Source of the DNA: Merdibacter sp965119685
Lineage (GTDB): Bacteria > Bacillota_I > Bacilli_A > Erysipelotrichales > Erysipelotrichaceae
Length of the DNA: 64,000 nucleotides
Direction: 5' to 3'
NCBI GenBank assembly: GCA_965119685.1
Contig: OZ221971.1
Coordinates: 1,364,001-1,428,000 of the forward strand
Part shown: in pieces, positions 32,791 to 40,079 of the stretch
Layout: each line of letters opens with the position of its first letter
Position numbering within the stretch: the first letter of the stretch is position 1
Notes under the pieces: generated by a model
Told to the model about the DNA's origin: nothing
Database searches by the model: none
What the model saw: the letters and a program-made list of their open reading frames with translations, nothing else
Position numbers and translations under genes: made by a program

Positions 32791-34971
32791 ATGCGGCTGA
32801 AACGGACGAATCAAAAGCTGTGGAATCTGATGTGCGTCATCATCATCGCAGGGGCATTGGTAGTAATGAATGTCCTTTTTACAATGTTTACCCATAAGCA
32901 TTTGTGGAGTCAGCAGGACGTGCTGGCGGCGTTAGATGGCACGGATATCTACAAGGTGACGACCACGGCGAAGCGAGGGACGATCTATGACCGCAACGGA
33001 CAGGTGATCGCACAGGATAAAACCGCTTATACGCTGATCGCTTACCTCGATGAGGAGCGCAAGATGAACGGGGAACCGGCCTATGTCGTGGATATTGACG
33101 GCACCGCCAAGCAGTTAGCAGACGTGCTTGGGGGCAATGTCAAAGCGGAGACGATCGCCGCCACCATGGAGCAGGCGAAAGCAAACGGTTCGACGCAGAC
33201 GGAGCTGGGTGCCGGAACCAAGCGGATCAGCAAGGAAAAGATGGAAGCGATCAAAGAGCTGGGTCTGCCGGGCATCGACTTTCTGGAAACCAGCGACCGC
33301 GATTATCCGACGGGCGTCTTTGCCTCTCACCTCATCGGCTTTGCAAGCTATGACGAGGATGAACAGCGCATCTTAGGCAAGATGGGACTGGAGTATGCGC
33401 TGGAGGATTATCTTCGCGGTGAGGATGGCTGGATGCAGTATCAGCGTGCGGCGGATGGTACCGAGCTGCCGGGAACGCGCTATGTCGGCGCACAGGCGGT
33501 GGATGGCAATGACGTCCATCTGACGCTGGATGCCAACGTGCAGTCCGTACTGGAGACGAGTCTGCAAACGACGATGGAGGAGAGCAAATGCGAAAGCGCA
33601 TGGGCGCTTGTCGTCGAGGTGGAAACGGGAAAGGTGTTAGGCTGGGGAAGCTATCCGAGCTATAACATGAACGATCATGACATCACGCAGTATTTGAATA
33701 TGGCCAGCGACAACGCCTATGAGCCCGGTTCGGTCATGAAGGGCATCACCTATGCGGCGGCGCTGGATTCCGGCAATTATCCTTATAATCAAAGCTATCG
33801 GGCGAAAACCTTTCACTATACCTACGATGCGGGTACAGAGAAGATCACCCGTACCTCGAAACAGACGGCCTATCCGAGCATCAGCGACGCCCAAAGCAAG
33901 GACTATGGCACCCTGACTTATGACGAGGGCTTCGTCCGTTCCTCCAACGTCGGTATCTGCTGTCTGCTGGCCGATTATCTGCCAGCGGCGACCTTTGAGG
34001 AATATCTGGAGCGTTTTGGCTTCTTTACCAGTGTGGATATTCCCTTTGTCTCAAATGCTGCGGGTGTAAAAAATTTCTCGCATCCAAGCGACATCCTCTC
34101 CACCGGCTTTGGCCAGTCGTCCTCGGTGACGGCGCTTCAGATGGTGCAGGCCTATACCGCCATCTTCAACGACGGCGTGATGGTCCGTCCCTATGTGGTG
34201 GAGCGCATCAGCGACAGTTACAGCAACGAGACGATCGAGTCGTGGACGACAAAGGAGGTCGGCAATCCCATCAGCAAGGAAACCAGCGAATATATGCGGG
34301 AGCTGATGGGGAGAGTCGTTTCGGAGGAATACGGAACCGGGCATCGCTATGAGATCGACGACATCGAGGTCATCGCCAAGACCGGTACCGGTGAGATCGC
34401 GGGAGAACACGGCTATACGGATTCCAAATACACCTCCAGCGTCATGATGGCCGCTCCGGCGGACGATCCTAAGGTCATGCTGTATTATGTCTTCGTGTCG
34501 GATGACATCATCTATTTCAACGATGAGCCGATCAAAAACGCCTTTAAGGAATCGTTAGTCGCTGTCGGAGTAACCGGCGATAGCGATCAGGGGACGCAGG
34601 GAGAGAACAGCGATGCGTGGACGAGCTATGAAACGCCTTCCTTAGTCAATCATTCGCTGGATTACGCGAAGGCAAAGCTGGAGGAGTACGACGTCAGCAC
34701 GATCATCATCGGCGATGGGAACAGCGTGGTCGCACAGTATCCTTCCCCAAAGGAAACGATCACCTCCAATGACCGGCTGCTGTTGCTGAGCGACGGCGCC
34801 TCAATCACCATGCCTAACATGAGCGGCTGGACGCGCAAGGATGTGAACGCCTTCAGCGAGCTGACCGGCATTGCCATCACGATGGAGGGAAATGGCAAGG
34901 TGAGCTCCCAGAGTGTAAAAAAAGGAACGACGATCAGCGCGGAAAGCGAGATCAGCGTGCAGCTGGAATAG
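32791..34971 (+). CDS. Class B penicillin-binding protein with PASTA domains (PBP2B/FtsI type)
   Basis: A 726-residue septal transpeptidase. One N-terminal transmembrane helix (about 12-32) precedes a dimerization domain and the transpeptidase with SxxK (PGSVMKG, about 313), SxN (RSSNVGICC, about 387) and KTG (AKTGTGEIAG, about 530). Two C-terminal PASTA repeats follow (about 614-726), as in PBP2B/PBP2X. It cross-links peptidoglycan at the septum with the SEDS protein FtsW. ATG after AGGAGATGGGCAG, 11 bp after ftsL. mraY and murD, which usually follow, are absent. Confidence 0.94.
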   Translation: MRLKRTNQKLWNLMCVIIIAGALVVMNVLFTMFTHKHLWSQQDVLAALDGTDIYKVTTTAKRGTIYDRNGQVIAQDKTAYTLIAYLDEERKMNGEPAYVVDIDGTAKQLADVLGGNVKAETIAATMEQAKANGSTQTELGAGTKRISKEKMEAIKELGLPGIDFLETSDRDYPTGVFASHLIGFASYDEDEQRILGKMGLEYALEDYLRGEDGWMQYQRAADGTELPGTRYVGAQAVDGNDVHLTLDANVQSVLETSLQTTMEESKCESAWALVVEVETGKVLGWGSYPSYNMNDHDITQYLNMASDNAYEPGSVMKGITYAAALDSGNYPYNQSYRAKTFHYTYDAGTEKITRTSKQTAYPSISDAQSKDYGTLTYDEGFVRSSNVGICCLLADYLPAATFEEYLERFGFFTSVDIPFVSNAAGVKNFSHPSDILSTGFGQSSSVTALQMVQAYTAIFNDGVMVRPYVVERISDSYSNETIESWTTKEVGNPISKETSEYMRELMGRVVSEEYGTGHRYEIDDIEVIAKTGTGEIAGEHGYTDSKYTSSVMMAAPADDPKVMLYYVFVSDDIIYFNDEPIKNAFKESLVAVGVTGDSDQGTQGENSDAWTSYETPSLVNHSLDYAKAKLEEYDVSTIIIGDGNSVVAQYPSPKETITSNDRLLLLSDGASITMPNMSGWTRKDVNAFSELTGIAITMEGNGKVSSQSVKKGTTISAESEISVQLE

Positions 34972-35055
34972 GATGTCGCAAAAAAACGGATGAAAATCAG
35001 CGAAAAAGGCATAGAAATGCCAGAAATTCCTATTCAGCAACCCTATGATTTATGG

Positions 35056-35061
35056 TATGAT
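35056..35061 (+). promoter_or_regulatory. Extended -10 for ftsA-ftsZ
   Basis: TGGTATGAT forms an extended -10 about 33 nt before the ftsA start; a second TATGAT follows at 35069-35074. No strong -35 is seen. Confidence 0.45.
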
Positions 35062-35093
35062 TAGATAGTATGATAAAGAAGTGAGGAACGTCT

Positions 35094-36347
35094 ATGGACA
35101 GAAAGGAAATCTACGCGTCTTTGGAGATCGCCGATCACGAAGTACGCCTTGTCATCGGTGAGCTTTTCGAGGCAAGACTGAATATTCTTCGGGTGGAGCG
35201 CGTCCAGACGAGCGGAGTCACAAATAAAGAGATCACGGATGAGAAAGCGGTGGTTGCCGCGATCCGCAAGGCGGTGGCAAACGCGACGATCGCGCTGGGG
35301 TATCGCATCGAGCGGGTGCTCCTCGCTATCCCTTCCTTGGAGATGACGCGCTGCAATCAGAAGATCAGCGTCTCGATTGAGGATGGGACGCGGACGATTC
35401 GGCTGTTTCACATTCAAAGCGGCTTTAACAAGGCGATCAGCTACCGCGCCGGCAATCAGCTGGAGCTGGTGAATGTCGGCTGTATCAAATACAAGGTCAA
35501 CGGCATCACTTCCCGCAAGCTGCCCTTAGGTGAAAACTGCGACAGCTTTGTGATGGATATGGATCTGCTGTTTGCCCAAAAGCAAGCGGTCTACGCGTAT
35601 GCGCGCTGTGTGGAGCAGGCGAATCTGGAGATTTTGGACATCTGTCTGGACTCCTATGCGATGGCACAGGAGGCGGCGGTGTTTGAACAGGCGATCGACC
35701 GTTATGTCGTATTGATCGACCTCTGCCGCGATCAGACGTGTCTCTCGCTGTTTGCCCATGGCAAGGAGATGAAATGCATCCTGCTCAAAGAAGGCTACGG
35801 CGCATGGAGTGCAGAGCTCAAGGAGCGCTACGGGCTGAGTGATGGCGTCTGCTACCGCCTGCTGCAAAATATCTTCAGCAGCGATCCGCAGAAGAACAAT
35901 GACAATGTCGTCTTCTTGGACAACATCGACGATGTGCCGATTCAGCTGAGCGCCCAAGAGGTCTATACGCATTGCTTTCCTCACATACGGGATTGGATTA
36001 CGGAGATCAACGAGACCTGCCGTCCGATCACGCAGGGGGGCAATACCCGCTATGTGATCAGCGGCGAGGGAATCAACATACAGGTGCTGGAACAGATGAT
36101 GGATGATTTCAGCGCACCGGCAGCCGCCTATGTGCCGCAGACGATCGGCGCCCGCGATGGCGCGCTGACGACAGCGATCGGCATGATTTACAACTGGAAG
36201 GAAATCTTGGAGATCCGCAAGGATGAGCGCATCAGCGTCAACCGCAATGAAATGGAAGAAAGCGTGGAAGCGATACGCAAAATCGCCCGTGAGGGAGAGG
36301 GCGGATTTACCAGAAAGCTGAAAAATATGTTGCTGAATGACAGATAG
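35094..36347 (+). CDS. ftsA: FtsA-like division protein with degenerate ATP site
   Basis: A 417-residue actin-like protein, placed as FtsA by position directly before ftsZ and by overall layout, including a C-terminal amphipathic segment (GGFTRKLKNMLLNDR) like the FtsA membrane anchor. The nucleotide motifs are unusual: phosphate-1, normally D-I-G-S/T-S, reads E-I-A-D-H (about 12-16), and phosphate-2, normally D-I-G-G-G-T-T, reads D-L-C-R-D-Q-T (about 209). The adenosine motif is reduced to SGEGINI. FtsA tethers FtsZ to the membrane; ATP binding may be altered or lost. Ribosome site GTGAGG. Co-transcribed with ftsZ. Confidence 0.85.
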   Translation: MDRKEIYASLEIADHEVRLVIGELFEARLNILRVERVQTSGVTNKEITDEKAVVAAIRKAVANATIALGYRIERVLLAIPSLEMTRCNQKISVSIEDGTRTIRLFHIQSGFNKAISYRAGNQLELVNVGCIKYKVNGITSRKLPLGENCDSFVMDMDLLFAQKQAVYAYARCVEQANLEILDICLDSYAMAQEAAVFEQAIDRYVVLIDLCRDQTCLSLFAHGKEMKCILLKEGYGAWSAELKERYGLSDGVCYRLLQNIFSSDPQKNNDNVVFLDNIDDVPIQLSAQEVYTHCFPHIRDWITEINETCRPITQGGNTRYVISGEGINIQVLEQMMDDFSAPAAAYVPQTIGARDGALTTAIGMIYNWKEILEIRKDERISVNRNEMEESVEAIRKIAREGEGGFTRKLKNMLLNDR

Positions 36348-36365
36348 GAAAGAGGGACATGAGAC

Positions 36366-37445
36366 ATGAATGAGTTCAATCAGGTGGCAAATATCAAGGT
36401 ATTCGGAATCGGAGGCGGCGGCAGCAACGCCGTTAACCGCATGGTGGCAGACGGTGTGAAGGGCGTTACCTTCTACATCGCCAACACCGACGTGCAGGTC
36501 ATGCGCAGCTCACAGTGTGAAAACAAGATCGTTTTGGGACGGGAGACGACCAAGGGCTTAGGCGCCGGCGGCAATCCGGAGATCGGGCGCAAGGCCGCAG
36601 AGGAGACGGAAAACGAGATCCGCGAAGCGATCAAAGGCAGCGACATGGTGTTTTTGACAGCCGGCTTAGGCGGCGGTACGGGCACCGGTGCGGCGCCGCT
36701 CTTTGCGAAGATCGCCAAGGAGGAGGGTGCGCTCACCATCGGTATCGTGACCAAGCCGTTTATGTTTGAAGGCAAGAAACGCGAGCGCAACGCCATGCAG
36801 GGACTTGCCGAACTGCAAAAATATACGGACTCTTTAATCATCGTTTCCAACAACAACCTGCTGGAGGTCATCGGCCGCAAGCCGATCGAGGAGGCATTCC
36901 AAGCGGCGGACAACGTTCTGCGGCAGGGTGTGCAGACCATTTCCGATCTGATCGCGGTGCCGGCGTTAGTCAACCTCGACTTTGCGGATGTGCGCAGCGT
37001 TATGCAGAATCAGGGAGCGGCGCTCATCGGTATCGGTATGGCCGATGGTGAAGACAAGGCGATCAACGCTGCGGAGAAAGCGATCCAGTCCCCGCTGTTA
37101 GAGGCACAGATCACCGGTGCGAAGAGCGCGATCATCAACATCACCGGCGGCGACAAGGTATCTCTCTACGATGCGCAAAGCGCGGTTGCCGTCATTCAGG
37201 ATGCGGCCGGGGATGAGATCGACACCATCTTCGGTATCGCTATCAACGAGCAGCTGGGAGATGCGATCATCGTCACCGTCATCGCTACCGGCTTTGAGCA
37301 GGAGCAGGCGGAGCCGGAGCCGATTGCGCCAAAGAGTGCGCCGCGCGCTGCCACGTATGTAAAACCGGCGGCGGATGTACGAAATGAGGAGAGCGATGAG
37401 GATGATCTGGATAAGAGCATTCCGAGTTTCTTCTTCAATCGCTGA
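36366..37445 (+). CDS. ftsZ: Cell-division GTPase FtsZ
   Basis: A 359-residue tubulin homologue that builds the Z ring. Key motifs: IGGGGSNAVNRM (about 16), the tubulin signature GGGTGTGAAP (about 104), and the synergy loop LVNLDFADV (about 200). The C-terminal linker is short (about 40 residues) and ends in the conserved peptide DKSIPSFFFNR that binds FtsA and other partners. Ribosome site GGAAAGAGG. Confidence 0.97.
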   Translation: MNEFNQVANIKVFGIGGGGSNAVNRMVADGVKGVTFYIANTDVQVMRSSQCENKIVLGRETTKGLGAGGNPEIGRKAAEETENEIREAIKGSDMVFLTAGLGGGTGTGAAPLFAKIAKEEGALTIGIVTKPFMFEGKKRERNAMQGLAELQKYTDSLIIVSNNNLLEVIGRKPIEEAFQAADNVLRQGVQTISDLIAVPALVNLDFADVRSVMQNQGAALIGIGMADGEDKAINAAEKAIQSPLLEAQITGAKSAIINITGGDKVSLYDAQSAVAVIQDAAGDEIDTIFGIAINEQLGDAIIVTVIATGFEQEQAEPEPIAPKSAPRAATYVKPAADVRNEESDEDDLDKSIPSFFFNR

Positions 37446-37447
37446 TT

Positions 37448-37885
37448 ATGCGCATCTTCTATATTGATGATTCCTTTTTCCAGCCGACGCTCTTTGCCCA
37501 GACCTTGCTGGATCGTTTGCAGGCGCAGATGGAACGCCTTGCGCCAAGCGCTGTATTGATCAGCGCCCAAAAGACAAACGAGTTGATAGAAGCCTTTGTC
37601 AAAGAGGTTTCCCCAAAGCGTTCCGTCCTGTTAAGTCCCTGCACCTTTCACATTGACGATATGCAGGGCATCTTGAGAGACGACGCATTGCTCATCGAAG
37701 GACAGCGTATGGTGTTTGGCAGCGAAGGTGCGTTCTTCTGTTATGACAGCGAAACGCAGAGTCTGGAGCGCATCTACCTGCTTCTGTTTGCCAAGCGGGA
37801 TGAAGAGGTGCTCAGGGAGATTGCCCGGCAGATCGAGGAGATTTTCAAGAATAAATTTGCAGTCAAAAAGCACATATTACATTAA
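37448..37885 (+). CDS. Unrecognised protein encoded directly after ftsZ
   Basis: A 145-residue protein starting 2 bp after the ftsZ stop codon, so almost certainly in the same transcript and translated by coupling; no separate ribosome site is seen. It begins MRIFYIDDSFFQPTLFAQ and ends with a helical ERIYLLLFAKRDEEVLREIARQIEEI followed by a basic KNKFAVKKHILH. The middle contains predicted short beta strands (SVLLSP, ALLIEGQRMVFGS, AFFCYD). The C-terminal half faintly recalls PTS EIIA type-2 domains, without a convincing His. Soluble, no signal peptide. Function unknown; a division-linked role is suggested by position only. Confidence 0.75.
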   Translation: MRIFYIDDSFFQPTLFAQTLLDRLQAQMERLAPSAVLISAQKTNELIEAFVKEVSPKRSVLLSPCTFHIDDMQGILRDDALLIEGQRMVFGSEGAFFCYDSETQSLERIYLLLFAKRDEEVLREIARQIEEIFKNKFAVKKHILH

Positions 37886-37906
37886 AAGGGGGTACGCTCC
37901 CTTTTT
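37883..37906 (+). terminator. Terminator ending the ftsA-ftsZ transcript
   Basis: AAAAGGG/CCCTTTTT with an 8-nt loop, overlapping the last codon of the upstream gene and ending in five T residues. Confidence 0.8.
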
Positions 37907-37964
37907 ACCGTTTATATCAGGTAAGAAGAATTGCAAAAGAAATGTGGAATTCCTTGAAACTTGT

Positions 37965-37993
37965 TTGCAAAACATCGTAATTTTTACTATTAT
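37965..37993 (+). promoter_or_regulatory. Transketolase promoter
   Basis: TTGCAA (37965-37970), 17-bp spacer, TATTAT (37988-37993), 21 nt before the start codon. Confidence 0.7.
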
Positions 37994-38014
37994 AGTAGAT
38001 AAAGGAGAGAGTAT

Positions 38015-38839
38015 ATGGAAAACGAAAAACTGAGGCAACATGCGAAAAATGTCAGAAGGCATATTTTGACGGAAGTGCACGCGGCGCAAAGCGGTCATCC
38101 CGGCGGCAGTCTGGGTTCTGCCGACATCGTGACAACCTTGTATTTTGATGAGATGGACATCAATGAAGAAAATGTGAACGGTATCGAACGCGATCGCTTT
38201 GTACTGAGCAAGGGACACTCCTCCCCGCTGCTCTACGGCGTATTATGTGAGAAGGGATTTTTCCCTAAGGAAGAGCTGGTGACCTTCCGCCATCTCAATA
38301 CGCGCTTGCAGGGGCATCCTAACATGCACACCCTGCCTGGGGTCGATATGTCGACCGGCTCGTTGGGACAGGGTGTATCCACCGCAGTCGGCATGGCGAT
38401 GGCAAACAAACTGGATGAGAAGCCTTATCGTGTTTACACGCTGTTAGGCGACGGTGAGTGTCAGGAAGGACAGGTTTGGGAGGCAGCGATGGCAGCCGGT
38501 CATTACAAGCTGGACAACCTGTGCCTGATCGTGGATCACAACGGCTTACAGATTGACGGCGAGGTCGCTAAGGTCATGAATGTCGATCCGCTGGAGGATA
38601 AATTCAAGGCGTTTCATTTCCATGTCATTACCATCAACGGCAATGACTTCGATGAGATCAAAGCAGCTTTCCAAGAGGCGCGCAGCACCAAGGGAATGCC
38701 GACGGCGATCATCGCCCTCACGACGAAGGGAAAGGGCGTGTCCTTTATGGAAAACCAGGCCGGATGGCATGGCATCGCGCCAAATGACGAGCAGTATGCG
38801 CAGGCGATGAATGAGCTGGGAGGTGTTGACGGTGAGTAA
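38015..38839 (+). CDS. Transketolase, N-terminal (TPP-binding) subunit
   Basis: A 274-residue protein equal to the first third of transketolase. It carries the His-rich cofactor stretch (SGHPGGSLGSADI, about 26) and the TPP motif GDGECQEGQVWEAAMAAGHYKLDN (about 147, ending in the conserved Asn). It needs the C-terminal subunit encoded next to form an active alpha2-beta2-type enzyme moving two-carbon units between sugar phosphates. Ribosome site AAAGGAGAG. Split transketolases are common in Firmicutes and Archaea. Confidence 0.95.
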   Translation: MENEKLRQHAKNVRRHILTEVHAAQSGHPGGSLGSADIVTTLYFDEMDINEENVNGIERDRFVLSKGHSSPLLYGVLCEKGFFPKEELVTFRHLNTRLQGHPNMHTLPGVDMSTGSLGQGVSTAVGMAMANKLDEKPYRVYTLLGDGECQEGQVWEAAMAAGHYKLDNLCLIVDHNGLQIDGEVAKVMNVDPLEDKFKAFHFHVITINGNDFDEIKAAFQEARSTKGMPTAIIALTTKGKGVSFMENQAGWHGIAPNDEQYAQAMNELGGVDGE

Positions 38840-39752
38840 GTGTGCAACGCGAATCGCGTATGGGAAGGCATTGGCACAGCTGGTGCAGGAAAACGAGCGC
38901 ATCGTCGTCTTTGATGCGGATTTGGCCGGAAGCACCAAGACGGGAGAAGCGAAGAAGGTGTGCCCGCAGCGGCATTTTGACATGGGAATTGCCGAGGGCA
39001 ACATGATGGACGTCGCCGCCGGTTTTGCGGCCAGCGGCAAGATCGCATTTGCGTCGAGCTTTGCGATGTTCGCTTCCGGCAGAGTGTATGAGCAGATTCG
39101 CAATACGATCGGCTATCCGCATCTCAACGTGAAAATCTGCGCGACGCATGCGGGTCTCAGCGTCGGTGAGGACGGTGCCAGCCATCAGTGCAACGAGGAT
39201 ATTGCGCTCATGCGCACAATTCCCGGCATGACGGTGGTGCAGCCCTGCGATGCCGCAGAGACGATGCAGGCGATCCGTGCGGTTGCCGAGGTGGAGGGTC
39301 CTTGCTACGTGCGTTTAGGACGCTTTGACGTGGAGGATGTCTATGACGATACTTACCGGTTTACTTTAGGCAAGGGCGTCACCCTGCGTAAGGGCAGCAA
39401 GGTGGCGATCATCGCGACCGGATTGATGGTGCAGGAGGCGTTGGCTGCCTGTGAGATGGTGGACATCGATCCGACGGTCATCAACATCCATACGATCAAG
39501 CCGATCGACGAGGAACTGATCATCGAGACGGCAAGGACGCACGACGTCATCATCACCGCAGAGGAGCATACGATCATCGGCGGTTTGGGAAGTGCCGTTT
39601 GTGATGTATTGGCGGATAAGGGCTTTGGCTGCCGCATCTATAAGATCGGCGTGAAAGACAGCTTCGGTGAGAGCGGAAAGCCGTTGGAGCTGTTACGCAA
39701 ATATGAGATCGATGCGCAGGCGATCGCCGATAAAATCAAAGAGGTTTGTTAA
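38832..39752 (+). CDS. Transketolase, C-terminal subunit
   Basis: A 306-residue protein with the pyrimidine-binding domain (catalytic Glu region FDMGIAEGNMMDVAAGFA, about 47) and the transketolase C-terminal domain (about 190-300). GTG at 38832 is chosen because GGGAGG lies 8 nt upstream; it overlaps the previous stop by 8 bases. The ATG at 38811 is upstream of that site. Works with the preceding subunit in the non-oxidative pentose phosphate pathway. Confidence 0.94.
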   Translation: MSKCATRIAYGKALAQLVQENERIVVFDADLAGSTKTGEAKKVCPQRHFDMGIAEGNMMDVAAGFAASGKIAFASSFAMFASGRVYEQIRNTIGYPHLNVKICATHAGLSVGEDGASHQCNEDIALMRTIPGMTVVQPCDAAETMQAIRAVAEVEGPCYVRLGRFDVEDVYDDTYRFTLGKGVTLRKGSKVAIIATGLMVQEALAACEMVDIDPTVINIHTIKPIDEELIIETARTHDVIITAEEHTIIGGLGSAVCDVLADKGFGCRIYKIGVKDSFGESGKPLELLRKYEIDAQAIADKIKEVC

Positions 39753-39758
39753 GAAGAG

Positions 39759-39796
39759 AAAGGCGTCTCGCTGCTGCGGGCGCCTTTGTTGTTTTT
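39759..39796 (+). terminator. Terminator after the transketolase genes
   Basis: AAAGGCG/CGCCTTT stem with a 15-nt loop followed by TTTGTTGTTTTT. Confidence 0.8.
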
Positions 39797-40079
39797 AAAG
39801 CATGTCTCATTGCGTGTTTCGCTGAGGGAAACGGCAAACGGACAGAGGGCTGTTTGAGAAGAAAGCGATACTCATGATTGAGATGATAAGGATAGACATC
39901 AGGAAACGGCGCTTTGAACGAGGCGGTTTTCATCAAAGAGCAGTTGGGTACACAGGCGTATGGCGAGGGGCGGCAGCCGCATAAACCAGTGTTTGGCTGT
40001 GCTCTTTTTTGTCTGCTTTTGACGCACTTCGCATATCTGCCATTCTCTCGCATAGGGTTTTGTAGAAAGGATGGTGGAT

